Positions 36,242 to 47,949 of a stretch of 64,000 nt of DNA are shown here, one piece after another. The DNA lies in the NCBI RefSeq assembly GCF_000763905.1, contig NZ_JRKN01000002.1, positions 62,001 through 126,000 on the forward strand, in the 5' to 3' direction. The DNA comes from Paracoccus halophilus (GTDB lineage: Bacteria > Pseudomonadota > Alphaproteobacteria > Rhodobacterales > Rhodobacteraceae). The notes beneath the pieces are model-generated. The model was given only the letters and a program-made list of their open reading frames with translations, was not told the DNA's origin and searched no databases. Each line of letters starts with the position of its first letter. The stretch's first letter is position 1. Position numbers and translations under genes: made by a program.

Positions 36242-37506
36242 CAGGCGGCCAACCTCTCGGTCAGCCTGACAAGCGAGGGCGCGGCGCGGACCGGCCCGTA
36301 AAGCGCCAGAGCCGGGCGGGCATCCCGGATCAGCTTTTCGGCATAGCGGCGCAGATCGGCGGCGGTGACCGCGTCGATGCGCGCCGCCACCTCGGCCGGG
36401 TCCGAGATGCGGCCCCAGATGGCCAGCGACCGGGCCATGCGCTCGGCCTGGCCGGTCGGGCTTTCCAGCCCCATCAGCAGCCCCGCCTTGAGCTGCGCGC
36501 GGGCGCGCGCGATCTCGGCCTCGGTCATGTCGCCGGCGGCGCGCTTGAGCTCGTCGACGGTCAGATTGGCCAGATCGGCGATCTGATCGCCCGAGGTGCC
36601 GGCATAGATCGTGACCATGCCGGTATCGTCATGGAACCCCGATTGCGCAAAGATCGAATAGCACAGCCCCCGCTCTTCGCGGATCTTCTGGAACAGCCGC
36701 GAGGACATGCCGCCGCCAAGCGCCGAGGTCCAGATCTGCGCGGCATAGAAATCATCCGACAGATAGCCCGGCCCCTCAAAGGCCAGCGCGAAATGCGCCT
36801 GCTCCAGCTTCTTGACGCGCCGCGCCTCGGCACCGCGCCAGCGGGCGGGTTCGCGCGGCGTATCGGCGCGCGGCGCCAGATGCGAGAATATCGCCTCGAC
36901 CTGACGCAGGATGCGGTCGTGATCGACGGCGCCGGCGGCCGAGACGATCATCCGCTCGGGGCCGTAATGCTGGCCGATAAAGCCCGACAGGTCGTCGCGG
37001 CTGAAATGGCTGACCCGCTCGGCCGGGCCCAGGATGGTGCGGCCCAGGGGCTGGTCGGGATAGGCGGCCTCTTGCAGCCAGTCGAAGATCACGTCGTCGG
37101 GCGTGTCCAGAGACTGCCCGATTTCCTGCAGGATCACGCCACGCTCGACCTCGATCTCGCGCTGGTCGAAAACCGGGTTCAGAAGGATGTCCGAAAGCAC
37201 GTCCAGCGCCAGTTCGACATCGCCCGCCAGCACCCGCGCGTAATAGGCGGTCACATCGCGCGAGGTATAGGCGTTGATATAGCCGCCGACATCCTCGATG
37301 GATTCGGCGATCTGCAGGGCATTGCGCCGCGCCGTCCCCTTGAACGCCATATGCTCAAGGAAATGCGCGACGCCGTTCTGTTCGGGGCGCTCATCGCGGC
37401 CGCCGGCATTGACCCAGATCCCGATCGAGGCGGAATGCAGGCCGGGCATGTCGCGGGTCACGACGCGCAGGCCGTTGGCAAGCGTGGTAATGCGGGGTTC
37501 GTTCAA
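36241..37506 (-). CDS. M16 family zinc peptidase (MPP-beta-like)
   Basis: 421 residues. The inverted zinc motif HFLEHMAFKG (HxxEH) lies near residue 49-58 and the third ligand Glu lies in the following REIEVERGVILQEI region. The two-domain layout fits a single-chain M16B peptidase similar to the mitochondrial processing peptidase beta subunit. It probably degrades peptides. Start overlaps the thrC stop by ATGA, a conserved thrC-M16 pairing in alphaproteobacteria (family knowledge). Confidence 0.92.
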   Translation of the reverse strand: MNEPRITTLANGLRVVTRDMPGLHSASIGIWVNAGGRDERPEQNGVAHFLEHMAFKGTARRNALQIAESIEDVGGYINAYTSRDVTAYYARVLAGDVELALDVLSDILLNPVFDQREIEVERGVILQEIGQSLDTPDDVIFDWLQEAAYPDQPLGRTILGPAERVSHFSRDDLSGFIGQHYGPERMIVSAAGAVDHDRILRQVEAIFSHLAPRADTPREPARWRGAEARRVKKLEQAHFALAFEGPGYLSDDFYAAQIWTSALGGGMSSRLFQKIREERGLCYSIFAQSGFHDDTGMVTIYAGTSGDQIADLANLTVDELKRAAGDMTEAEIARARAQLKAGLLMGLESPTGQAERMARSLAIWGRISDPAEVAARIDAVTAADLRRYAEKLIRDARPALALYGPVRAAPSLVRLTERLAA

Positions 37507-38891
37507 GCTGTCCTCCGTTCGAGGATCAATGATTTAATCGCCTCGGCATCATTTGCAATCCGGGTAATGCGTTCGTCGCGGGCGAACAGATCCGCCATAT
37601 GCGGCGGCAAGGGCGGGCGGATCCCCACCGCATCCTCGACCGCGTCGGGGAATTTCGCGGGATGCGCGGTGGCCAGGCTGATCATCGGCACGCCGGCGCG
37701 GATATGTTCGCGCGCCACCTTGACCGCGACCGCCGTATGCGGGCAGATCACCTGGCCGGTTTCCTCGCGGATGGTGGCGATCATGGCGCTGGTCTCGGCC
37801 TCTGACGCGCGGCCCGAAACATAGGTTTCGCGCAGGTGCTCAAGCGCGCCCTGACTGATCGTGAACCCGCCGGATTTCAGCTCCTCCATCAGCTGGCCGA
37901 TGGCAGAGCCGTCGCGGCCATAGGCCAGCCACAGGGCGCGCTCGAAATTCGAGCTGACCTGAATATCCATCGACGGGCTGATCGAGGGCGCGACCGTGCC
38001 GACCCGGTATTCGCCGGTGCTGAGCGCGCGATGCAGGATGTCGTTCTGATTGGTGGCGACGACCAGCCGGCCGATGGGCAGGCCCATCTGTTTCGCGATA
38101 GAGCCGGCAAGGATATCGCCGAAATTGCCCGTGGGCACGGTAAAGTCGATCTCGCGCGCCGGCGCGCCAAGGCTGGTGGCGGCGGTGAAGTAATAGACGA
38201 TCTGCGCCAGCACCCGCGCCCAGTTGATCGAATTGACCCCGGCCAGCCCGACCTCGTCGCGAAAACCGTGATCGTTGAACAGATCCTTGAGCCGCGCCTG
38301 GCAATCGTCGAAATTGCCATCCACCGCCAGCGCATGGACATTGGCGTCAGCGGGGGTGGACATCTGGCGGCGCTGCACCTCGCTGACGCGGCCATGCGGG
38401 TACATGATGAACACGTCCACATTGTCGAGACCCCGAAACGCCTCGATCGCGGCCGAGCCGGTATCGCCCGAGGTCGCACCCAGGATCGCGACCCGCTGGC
38501 CGGACCGCTTCAGCGCCAACTGGAACAGCTGGCCGATCAGCTGCATGGCGAAATCCTTGAAGGCCAGCGTCGGGCCGTGGAACAGCTCGAGCAGGTGATG
38601 GCCCGGCGCCAGTTCGATCAGCGGCGCGCGCGAGACATGGTCGAAACCGGCATAGGCGCGGGCAATGGCGCCGCGCAGCTCGTCCTGCGTGAAGCTGTCG
38701 CCGATATAAGGGGTGACGACGCGCAGCGCGACCTCTTCATAGCGCAGGCCGGCAAGCGCGGCGATCTGGTCCCGGGTCATCGCGGGCACGGTTTCCGGCA
38801 GGTAAAGCCCGCCATCGCGCGCCAGCCCGGTCATCATCGCCTGTTCGAAATCCAGGACCGGGGCCTGACCCCTGGTCGAAACGTAACGCAT
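37503..38891 (-). CDS. thrC: Threonine synthase
   Basis: 462 residues. MRYVSTRGQAPVLDFEQAMMTGLARDGGLYLPE is not written in full here; key parts are ARDGGLYLPE and GPTLAFKDFAMQ, whose Lys binds PLP. GATSGDTGSAAIEA and VPTGNFGDILAG bind the phosphate. It converts O-phosphohomoserine to threonine. Length fits the longer class I form. It precedes the M16 peptidase gene with translational coupling. Confidence 0.96.
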   Translation of the reverse strand: MRYVSTRGQAPVLDFEQAMMTGLARDGGLYLPETVPAMTRDQIAALAGLRYEEVALRVVTPYIGDSFTQDELRGAIARAYAGFDHVSRAPLIELAPGHHLLELFHGPTLAFKDFAMQLIGQLFQLALKRSGQRVAILGATSGDTGSAAIEAFRGLDNVDVFIMYPHGRVSEVQRRQMSTPADANVHALAVDGNFDDCQARLKDLFNDHGFRDEVGLAGVNSINWARVLAQIVYYFTAATSLGAPAREIDFTVPTGNFGDILAGSIAKQMGLPIGRLVVATNQNDILHRALSTGEYRVGTVAPSISPSMDIQVSSNFERALWLAYGRDGSAIGQLMEELKSGGFTISQGALEHLRETYVSGRASEAETSAMIATIREETGQVICPHTAVAVKVAREHIRAGVPMISLATAHPAKFPDAVEDAVGIRPPLPPHMADLFARDERITRIANDAEAIKSLILERRTA

Positions 38892-38900
38892 CGCGTCCCC

Positions 38901-39575
38901 CTAGAATTGCCGCTGCCTGATACGCCAGATCAGCGCCACTGTCATCCCTGCCCAGACGGCGGCGATCATGAACCACTGCACCGCATAGCTGAGATGGTTG
39001 TTCGGTATCCCCTCGACCGCGACCGGGATCGGCTCGATCCCCTGCGCGTCGCCCCGCGTCTCGGCCGCGACGATCAGGATCGGCTCGGTTCCCAACTGCG
39101 CGGCCATGGCGGGCACGTCGCGGGCAAACCAGATATTGGCGTCCAGGTTCGGATCGGGCGTGGCGCTGCCCTTTTCCTCGGGCCAGTGCAGATTGCCGGC
39201 GATCTCCAGCCGCACGGCCGGGCGCGGCGCGCGCTTGTGGTCCTGGTCGATGAAGCCCCGATCCACCAGGATGCGCCGCCCGTCATCGGTGACGAAGCTC
39301 GAGACGACCTGATAGCCGCCGCCCCGTTCCTTGGTGCCCGACAGCACGTCGATCTCTTGCCCGGTGGTCCGGCCCGAGACATAGACCGGCAGATATTTCA
39401 TCGACGGGTCAACCGCCGCCGGCAGGCCGACCGGCGCGCCGCCGATACGCTGCTCGATGCCGCTGATCATGTCCTGTTTCCACTCCATCCGGCGCAATTG
39501 CCACATGCCCAGCGAAATCAGGATGGCGCAGCCGAGGATGCCGACAAACAGGGGGAAAAGATAGCGTTTCATCAA
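38901..39575 (-). CDS. SURF1 family cytochrome oxidase assembly protein
   Basis: 224 residues with a membrane segment at each end (about 5-23 and 198-217) and a periplasmic domain between. LGMWQLRRMEWK and ILVDRGFI fit SURF1 motifs. It helps insert heme a into subunit I of aa3 oxidase (family knowledge from Paracoccus). The start overlaps the GFA gene stop (ATGA). It lies downstream of ctaE. Confidence 0.93.
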   Translation of the reverse strand: MMKRYLFPLFVGILGCAILISLGMWQLRRMEWKQDMISGIEQRIGGAPVGLPAAVDPSMKYLPVYVSGRTTGQEIDVLSGTKERGGGYQVVSSFVTDDGRRILVDRGFIDQDHKRAPRPAVRLEIAGNLHWPEEKGSATPDPNLDANIWFARDVPAMAAQLGTEPILIVAAETRGDAQGIEPIPVAVEGIPNNHLSYAVQWFMIAAVWAGMTVALIWRIRQRQF

Positions 39576-39976
39576 TCGTGTTCTTGCGGAAATTGCCGTG
39601 CGGTTTCGGGAATGACGATGCCGGGCAGCTTGCTCGAGGTCCAGATATGCCAGGCGCCGCGCAGATCGACACCGCCATCGAGCGAGCCGCCCTTGACCGA
39701 CAGCTCATCCCCGGCAGGGTTGTCGACATGCCAGACGCGGCTGCCGCATGCGGGGCAAAAGGCGCAGTCCAGCACCTTGCCGGTCACCGTTGGCCGCGAC
39801 CATATCCGCGCCTGCCCCCGTGTCAGCGTCACCGCATCGGGCGGCACGATCACCGAGATGCCGAAGGCCGAGGCCGATTGCGCGCGGCACTGCGTGCAAT
39901 GGCAGCAATAGACGCGGATCGGATCTGCATCGACCCGATAGCGCAGGGCACCGCATTGGCAACCGCCGGTCAGCAT
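39572..39976 (-). CDS. GFA family zinc protein
   Basis: 134 residues. Zinc-binding motifs GGCQCGAL, VYCCHCTQCR and FCPACGSRVW are those of the glutathione-dependent formaldehyde-activating (GFA) fold. Most family members are not proven formaldehyde enzymes, so function is open. It is placed between ctaE and surf1 with a terminator-like hairpin upstream. Confidence 0.9.
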   Translation of the reverse strand: MLTGGCQCGALRYRVDADPIRVYCCHCTQCRAQSASAFGISVIVPPDAVTLTRGQARIWSRPTVTGKVLDCAFCPACGSRVWHVDNPAGDELSVKGGSLDGGVDLRGAWHIWTSSKLPGIVIPETARQFPQEHD

Positions 39977-39995
39977 GTGAACCCTCCGAATGAAA

Positions 39996-40020
39996 ACGCG
40001 CGGGGGGCCGCCCCGCGCGT
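39996..40020 (-). terminator. Hairpin between ctaE and GFA gene
   Basis: ACGCGCGGGG (minus-strand reading) pairs with CCCCGCGCGT around five bases and is followed by TTT on the minus strand. It may partly terminate the cta operon before the GFA-surf1 pair. Confidence 0.6.
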
Positions 40021-40044
40021 CGTTCTCGGGAACCGGATGCGGGA

Positions 40045-40869
40045 TCAGCCGCCCCAGATATAGACCACGACGAACAGGAACAGCCAGACCACATCGACGA
40101 AGTGCCAGTACCAGGCGGCCGCCTCGAAGCCGATATGCTGTTCCTGCGTCATCTGGCCCCGGATCATCCGGATCAGGCAGACGAACAGGAAGATCGTGCC
40201 GATGATGACATGGAACCCGTGAAAGCCGGTCGCCATGAAGAACACGCCGGCATAGACCGTGTCGGACATGCCGAAGGCGGCATGGCTGTATTCATAGGCC
40301 TGAAGCGCGGTGAAGCACAGACCCAGGAACACCGCGATGGCAAGGCCGTTGATGGTGGTCTTGCGATCGCCCTCATGGACAAAGGCATGGTGCGCCCAGG
40401 TCACCGCAACGCCCGACAGCAGCAGGATCAGGGTGTTGATCAGCGGCAGGTGCCAGGGATCGAAGGTCTCGATTCCCGCCGGCGGCCAGACGCCGTCCTT
40501 GATCGGGCTGTCCGGCCCCATCGGATACATGGCGTTCTTGATAAAGGCCCAGAACCAGGCGACGAAGAACATCACCTCGGAGACGATGAACAGGATGACG
40601 CCGTATTGCAGCCCGATGCGCACGACCGGGGTATGTTCGCCGGTCTCGCCCTCCTGCACGACATCGGCCCACCAGCCGAACATGACGTAGAGCACCGCCG
40701 TCAGCCCCATCAGGAACATCCACGGCCCCTCGATCGGCAGGCCGAGCAGCGTGATCCCCTTCATCCAGGCCACGGCGCCGGTCAGCATCACGAAGGCGGC
40801 AATGGCGCCGAGAAGCGGCCAGATGGAGGGCGGCAGGATCTGGTAATCGTGGTTCTTTACATGGGCCAT
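40045..40869 (-). CDS. ctaE: Cytochrome c oxidase subunit III
   Basis: 274 residues with seven membrane segments. The N-terminal [15 protein letters not shown] and [16 protein letters not shown] are recognised subunit III segments; the conserved Glu in [13 protein letters not shown] is present. It supports the proton-uptake side of aa3 oxidase at the inner membrane. The gene order ctaC-ctaB-small ORF-ctaG-ctaE matches Paracoccus. Confidence 0.96.
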   Translation of the reverse strand: MAHVKNHDYQILPPSIWPLLGAIAAFVMLTGAVAWMKGITLLGLPIEGPWMFLMGLTAVLYVMFGWWADVVQEGETGEHTPVVRIGLQYGVILFIVSEVMFFVAWFWAFIKNAMYPMGPDSPIKDGVWPPAGIETFDPWHLPLINTLILLLSGVAVTWAHHAFVHEGDRKTTINGLAIAVFLGLCFTALQAYEYSHAAFGMSDTVYAGVFFMATGFHGFHVIIGTIFLFVCLIRMIRGQMTQEQHIGFEAAAWYWHFVDVVWLFLFVVVYIWGG

Positions 40870-40903
40870 GGCTGCATTCCCGGCTGTTGCTGGTTCTTGT
40901 TGC

Positions 40904-41488
40904 TCAATTTACGTTCGCCTCCGGCGCTGCGTCCAGTGCCGCCTGCTGCGGCTCGGCCACTTCGCTCAGATGGAAGGTATAGGACAGGGTGATGTCGCGG
41001 ACCCGACCCGCGTCGCGGTCGTTCACGATCCCGGCATCGACAAAGAAGCTGACCGGCATCTCGACCCGCTCTCCGGGTTGCAGGGTCTGCTCGGTAAAGC
41101 AGAAGCACTCGACCTTGTTGAAGAAATAGCCGGCCGTGTCGGGGGCGACGTTATAGCTGGCGGTGCCGGTGATCACCTTGTCGGTATTGTTCACCGCCTC
41201 GTAATAGGCGATGGCGTTTTCGCCGATGCGGATCTTCATCTCGCGCTGCATGGGGCGGAAGGTCCAGCCCAGATCCTTGTCGGCATTCGAATCGAAACGC
41301 ACGCGCACGATTTCGTCCAGCACGGTGTCGGAAACCGTCTCCGAGACATTGGTGGTGCCGGCATAGCCGGTCACCCGGCAGAACCAGTTGTAAAACGGCA
41401 CGGCCGCCCAGGCCAGCGCGCCCATCAGGATCACAACCCCGGCCAGCGTGGCAAGAACGCGGGTGTTCGATCTGGATTTCACGGTCAT
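40904..41488 (-). CDS. ctaG: Cytochrome c oxidase assembly protein CtaG (Cox11)
   Basis: 194 residues: one N-terminal membrane anchor and a periplasmic domain with the copper-binding VECFCFTEQ motif. [15 protein letters not shown] is also typical of Cox11. It delivers copper to the CuB site of subunit I. The start overlaps the small membrane protein gene (ATGA). Confidence 0.96.
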   Translation of the reverse strand: MTVKSRSNTRVLATLAGVVILMGALAWAAVPFYNWFCRVTGYAGTTNVSETVSDTVLDEIVRVRFDSNADKDLGWTFRPMQREMKIRIGENAIAYYEAVNNTDKVITGTASYNVAPDTAGYFFNKVECFCFTEQTLQPGERVEMPVSFFVDAGIVNDRDAGRVRDITLSYTFHLSEVAEPQQAALDAAPEANVN

Positions 41489-41739
41489 TGCTGATCCTCC
41501 GGCTGCTGCTGCTGCGGTTCGGCGGGCGTCTCGGGCGCGGCGGCGGGTGCCGGCGCATCGGGATCGCGCGGCAGCATCGACGCGCGCGGCCGGTAATCAT
41601 AGCCCTCCATCATGTCGCCCTGGCCGATCTTGACCACGGTCAGGCCAAAGACCAGCGCGGCGAAGGCGATCAGCACCACCAGCAGCCCGATATTGCGGCC
41701 GCGGCGGCGCCTGTGCAGTTCGTGCTCGGTCCGCAGCAT
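41485..41739 (-). CDS. Small single-pass membrane protein in the cta operon
   Basis: 84 residues from the ATG at 41739, chosen because GGAGG lies 6 nt upstream and it overlaps the ctaB stop as TGATG. A basic N-terminus (HRRRRGRN), one membrane segment (about 16-36) and a Pro/Ala/Gln-rich C-terminus. Rhodobacterales cta operons carry such a short ORF between ctaB and ctaG; function is not established. Likely an oxidase assembly or anchoring factor by context only. Confidence 0.8.
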   Translation of the reverse strand: MLRTEHELHRRRRGRNIGLLVVLIAFAALVFGLTVVKIGQGDMMEGYDYRPRASMLPRDPDAPAPAAAPETPAEPQQQQPEDQQ

Positions 41740-42656
41740 CACCATCCTCCGATCCAGCTCTGCACCAGCAGGGCCAGGAAATGCAGGAAGGTATAATAGA
41801 GCGACAGGCGGAAGTAACGCTTTTCGACCAGGTAATGGTCGGCCATCGCCTGCTCTTCGGTGCGGCGCAGGATGCGCCAGCCGCCGGCGATGAACATGGC
41901 GTTCAGCACCACCGCCACCGCCATGTAAAGCGGCCCGCCAACCGAGGTCAGCCCCAGCCAGATCGCAAAGGGCGCCAGCACCAGCGTATAGGCAAAGATG
42001 TGGCGGCGCGTCACCTTGCGGCCATGGGTCACGGTCAGCATCGGCACCCCGGCGCGCGAGTAATCCTCTTTCATGAAGAGCGCCAGCGCCCAGAAATGCG
42101 GCGGCGTCCAGAAAAAGATCAGCGCGAACATCAGCAGCGGCTCGATCCCGATGCCGCCGGTCGCGCAGGCCCAGCCGATCATCGGCGGAAAGGCCCCGGC
42201 AGCACCGCCGATGACGATATTCTGCGGCGTCCGGCGCTTGAGCCAGATCGTATAGATCACCGCGTAGAAGAAGATGGTAAAGGCCAGAAAGCCCGCCGCG
42301 AACCAGTTCGCCGCCAGCCCCAGCATCATCACCGACAGGCCCGACAGCGCGATGCCGACCGCCAGCGCCTCTTGCGAGGAGACCCGGCCCGAGGGCACGG
42401 GGCGGCCCGCGGTGCGTTTCATCACCGCGTCGATATCGGCGTCATACCACATGTTCAGCGCGCCCGAAGCGCCGCCGCCGATGGCGATGAACAGCACGCT
42501 GCAAAAGGCGATGAACGGGTTGACCGGCTGCGGCGCGATCCACAGCCCGACCAGCGCGGTAAAGACCACCAGCGACATGACGCGCGGCTTCAGGAGCGCG
42601 ACGTAATCGCCGAAGCCGGCCTCGGCCGGCCCCTCATATGCGTTGATATCGGCCAC
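41739..42656 (-). CDS. ctaB: Protoheme IX farnesyltransferase
   Basis: 305 residues with about nine membrane segments. [19 protein letters not shown] is the prenyltransferase Asp-rich motif, and [24 protein letters not shown] is the second family motif. It converts heme b to heme o, the precursor of heme a for aa3 oxidase. It follows ctaC by 9 nt. Confidence 0.96.
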   Translation of the reverse strand: MADINAYEGPAEAGFGDYVALLKPRVMSLVVFTALVGLWIAPQPVNPFIAFCSVLFIAIGGGASGALNMWYDADIDAVMKRTAGRPVPSGRVSSQEALAVGIALSGLSVMMLGLAANWFAAGFLAFTIFFYAVIYTIWLKRRTPQNIVIGGAAGAFPPMIGWACATGGIGIEPLLMFALIFFWTPPHFWALALFMKEDYSRAGVPMLTVTHGRKVTRRHIFAYTLVLAPFAIWLGLTSVGGPLYMAVAVVLNAMFIAGGWRILRRTEEQAMADHYLVEKRYFRLSLYYTFLHFLALLVQSWIGGW

Positions 42657-42665
42657 GGCGCGGCC

Positions 42666-45146
<2,481 letters not shown>

Positions 45147-45180
45147 CGGCCGGATCGGGAAAGTTCGGAATTTGCCCGGG

Positions 45181-45195
45181 CTAACGCTTTCTTAA
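45181..45195 (+). promoter_or_regulatory. CtrA-like box upstream of dprA
   Basis: CTAA (45181-45184), seven bases, TTAA (45192-45195) followed by CC: one mismatch from TTAA-N7-TTAA. It lies about 48 nt upstream of the dprA start. In R. capsulatus, competence genes used by GTA recipients are under CtrA control, which fits. Confidence 0.5.
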
Positions 45196-45243
45196 CCACT
45201 GCCATGCCAGGTTTCGTCTGCGGACGCGACAGAGGCAGCGCAG

Positions 45244-46506
45244 ATGATGGCAGGACCCCGATCTTTCGACCCCCGGCAAAACCATCCCGCGGCGGATGAA
45301 ATCGCGCTTTCGGACCTGCGCCTTATCCGTTCGCGCCGGGTCGGCGTTGCAACCTTTCACCGGCTGCTGGCCGAGCATGGCAGCGCCGCCGCGGCGCTGG
45401 CCGCATTGCCGGCCATCGCGCGCGCGGCGGGGATCGATGACTATACCCCCTGCCCCGCCCCGGTGGCCGAGGCCGAGATTCGCGCGGGCCTGCGCGCCGG
45501 CGCGCGGCTGTTGACATGGAACCAGCCCGACTACCCCGCGATATTGCGCGAAATCTCCGAAGCGCCGCCCGTCTTGTGGGTGCGTGGCGATCTGTCCGCG
45601 CTGACGCGCCTGCCGGTGGCGGTGATCGGGGCGCGCAATGCCTCATCCCTGGGGCTGCGGATGGCGCGCGGCCTGGCCTCGGGCCTGTCGCAATCCGGCG
45701 CCATGGTCGTCTCGGGGCTGGCGCGCGGCATTGATACCGTCGCGCATGAGGCCGCGCTGCATGGCGGCACGATCGCCATCATGGCGGGTGGCATCGACAT
45801 GGTATATCCGGCCGAGAACGGGGCTTTGGCCGATCGCATTTGCGACACCGGCCTGCTGGTCACCGAACAGCCCCCCGGCACCGAGCCGGTCGCGCGGCAT
45901 TTCCCGGCGCGCAACCGCATCATCTCGGGCCTGTCGCGCGCCGTCGTGGTGATCGAGGCGGCGCTGCGATCCGGCAGTCTGATCACGGCGCGCTGCGCGC
46001 TCGACCAGGGACGCGAGGTGATGGCCGTTCCCGGCCATCCGATGGATGCGCGCGCCGGCGGCTGCAACGCACTGATCCGGGACGGCGCCACGCTGGTCCG
46101 CAACTCGGCCGATGTGCTGACGGCATTGCAATCGAACGGCGCCTGCGACGACGCGCCGCAAGAACTCGCGCCAAAGCCGCCGCCTCCCGCGCCATCCTTG
46201 CCGGAGATGGGCGCGGACATGACCCGCCCCCGGCAGCCGGCGGCCGTTGCCCGGCGTCTGGCCGAGCTGGGTCACAAGGTCGCCGCCAAAGCCGGGATGC
46301 CGCAAAGATCCCCCGCCCAGGGCGGTCCCGTCAATCTGGAGGCGCGCGTCCTGTCCCGGCTTGGTCCCAGCCCGACCGAGGAAAACCTGCTGATCCGCGA
46401 TCTGGGGATACCCGTCGCGATGCTGGCTCCGGTCATTCTGGAGCTGGAAATCGCGGGCCGGGTACAGCGCATGGCCGGAGGAAGGCTGGCACTGACCGGC
46501 GCCTGA
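45244..46506 (+). CDS. dprA: DNA processing protein DprA
   Basis: 420 residues; GAGG lies 8 nt before the ATG at 45244. The Rossmann-like SMF core includes VAVIGARNASSLG, VSGLARGIDTVAHEAAL and HFPARNRIISGLSRAVVVIEA, then GREVMAVPGHP. A winged-helix DprA C-terminal domain covers about residues 355-420. DprA loads RecA onto incoming single-stranded DNA; it is needed by R. capsulatus recipients of GTA DNA. A CtrA-like box lies upstream. It is not in an operon with other competence genes here. Confidence 0.95.
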   Translation: MMAGPRSFDPRQNHPAADEIALSDLRLIRSRRVGVATFHRLLAEHGSAAAALAALPAIARAAGIDDYTPCPAPVAEAEIRAGLRAGARLLTWNQPDYPAILREISEAPPVLWVRGDLSALTRLPVAVIGARNASSLGLRMARGLASGLSQSGAMVVSGLARGIDTVAHEAALHGGTIAIMAGGIDMVYPAENGALADRICDTGLLVTEQPPGTEPVARHFPARNRIISGLSRAVVVIEAALRSGSLITARCALDQGREVMAVPGHPMDARAGGCNALIRDGATLVRNSADVLTALQSNGACDDAPQELAPKPPPPAPSLPEMGADMTRPRQPAAVARRLAELGHKVAAKAGMPQRSPAQGGPVNLEARVLSRLGPSPTEENLLIRDLGIPVAMLAPVILELEIAGRVQRMAGGRLALTGA

Positions 46507-46615
46507 GCGCCGCCCGGCCGGCCGCCGATTTTCCGGCAAGTACGGGGGCATAAGGGAACCCTGCCGCTGAACGGCTGTTGACAGTTCGACAGGCAAACTA
46601 CGGCGGAGCATGGAA

Positions 46616-47161
46616 ATGCGCCCGGTTGGAGGAAGTACCACGGCTATCGCGGCGATTCTCGCGTTGACGGCAACGCAGCTTGCGCTTGCGCAGGTTCAGC
46701 AGGCGCATAGCTTGAAAGATCAAGAGCTACCGGCCTCGACGGGGTTCATGTCTTCGCGGCCCGAGTCGGAAAAATCCGCGCCTGGGGTAAGTGATCGGCA
46801 GGAATGGAAGCCCTTGGGAGAACCTCGTCTGCGATGGACGACCGCTCCGCCCGGGTCCGAGCAAGAGCCCTTGTCGAAGCCTTACAGCCGCCATATTCCC
46901 TTTCAGCCGCCGCCGCAGAAACCCCATCTGACGCAAGCTGCGCAACCGCCGGAAAAACCGGATACCGGGCAGGCACAGGCGCCTGAGGCCCGGCCGGCAG
47001 GTGCATCTGCCCGCGTCCCGCAAGCAAAAAGCCTCGCGCGAGAACGTGCATCGCCCCCTGCCCCCAAGCCCGACCTGCCCGCTGCGATCACAAATGCCCG
47101 ACCGGCGCCAAGAGGAAAGCCGGTCCAGGCGCAGACTCCCGCGCAAGGTTCGCAAAACTAG
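46616..47161 (+). CDS. Proline-rich secreted protein of unknown function
   Basis: 181 residues; the ATG at 46616 has GGAG 7 nt upstream (46610 is another in-frame ATG). An N-terminal hydrophobic stretch (TTAIAAILALTATQLALAQ) looks like a signal peptide. The rest is low-complexity, rich in Pro, Gln and Ala, with repeated PP and AP pairs and no recognisable domain. The opposite strand is also open here, so coding status rests on the signal peptide and ribosome site. It follows dprA after 109 bases. I do not recognise a family. Confidence 0.5.
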   Translation: MRPVGGSTTAIAAILALTATQLALAQVQQAHSLKDQELPASTGFMSSRPESEKSAPGVSDRQEWKPLGEPRLRWTTAPPGSEQEPLSKPYSRHIPFQPPPQKPHLTQAAQPPEKPDTGQAQAPEARPAGASARVPQAKSLARERASPPAPKPDLPAAITNARPAPRGKPVQAQTPAQGSQN

Positions 47162-47205
47162 TGCCGGCACGATCTCGGGCAGTTATCAGTCGCCCGCGCC
47201 AGACG

Positions 47206-47232
47206 AAAAAACCGCGGCCTTGAGGGCCGCGG
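47206..47232 (-). terminator. Terminator after phoB
   Basis: CCGCGGCC-TTGA-GGGCCGCGG style stem (47212-47232) followed on the minus strand by TTTTTT (47211-47206). It ends the pstSCAB-phoU-phoB operon. Confidence 0.8.
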
Positions 47233-47256
47233 CTTTCATGGGATTGATGCCGGCGA

Positions 47257-47946
47257 TCAGCCCAGCGAATAGCCCGTGCCGCGCACCGTGCGGACGGGAT
47301 TGTCGCCGCCATTGGCCATCAGCGCCTTGCGCAGCCGGCCTACATGCACGTCGATGGTCCGCGTATCGACATAGATGTCGCGTCCCCAGACACGGTCCAG
47401 CAGTTGCTCGCGGGTCCAGACCCGGCCGGGCTTTTCCATCAGCGTCGACAGCAGCCGGAATTCGGTCGGTCCCAGATGCAGCGGCTGGCCCGCCCGGAAA
47501 ACGCGATGCTCGCCCGCATCCAGAATGATGTCGCCAAAGCTCAGCCGCTCGCCCATCGTCGCCGGTCGGGTGCGGCGCAGCTGCGTGCGCAGCCGCGCCA
47601 TCAATTCGACCACCGAATAAGGCTTGACGACATAATCGTCGGCGCCGGTTTCCAGCCCGCGCACGCGATCCACCTCTTCGGAACGGGCCGAGAGCATGAC
47701 CACCGGGATCTGGCGGGTCTGCGGATCCGCCTTGACCCGCCGGCAAACCTCGATGCCGCTGACATTGGGCAGCATCCAGTCCAGGACGATCAGGTCGGGT
47801 TGCTCCTCGGCGACCAGCAGCATGGCCTCGTCGCCGTTTTCGGCCAGAACGACGTCAAAGCCCTCGGCTTCCAGATTGTACTTCAGAACCTCGCGCTGCG
47901 CGCCCTCGTCCTCAACAACCAGAACACAGGGTTGCGAATGCGCCAT
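47257..47946 (-). CDS. phoB: Phosphate regulon response regulator PhoB
   Basis: 229 residues. Receiver domain with VEDEGAQREVL, the phospho-acceptor in VLDWMLPN and Lys in VKPYS. An OmpR-type winged helix follows (about 130-229), including TREQLLDRVWGRDIYVDTRTIDVHVGRLRKAL, of which DRVWGRD and RTIDVHVGRLRKAL are diagnostic. It activates Pho-box promoters under phosphate limitation. It lies 3 nt after phoU. The sensor kinase gene phoR is not within the window. Confidence 0.96.
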   Translation of the reverse strand: MAHSQPCVLVVEDEGAQREVLKYNLEAEGFDVVLAENGDEAMLLVAEEQPDLIVLDWMLPNVSGIEVCRRVKADPQTRQIPVVMLSARSEEVDRVRGLETGADDYVVKPYSVVELMARLRTQLRRTRPATMGERLSFGDIILDAGEHRVFRAGQPLHLGPTEFRLLSTLMEKPGRVWTREQLLDRVWGRDIYVDTRTIDVHVGRLRKALMANGGDNPVRTVRGTGYSLG

Positions 47947-47949
47947 GGA

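Noticed and set aside
46727-47170. Minus-strand frame opposite the proline-rich protein
   Set aside because: Arg/Leu-rich, no ribosome site or signal; the plus strand has a signal peptide and GGAG site.
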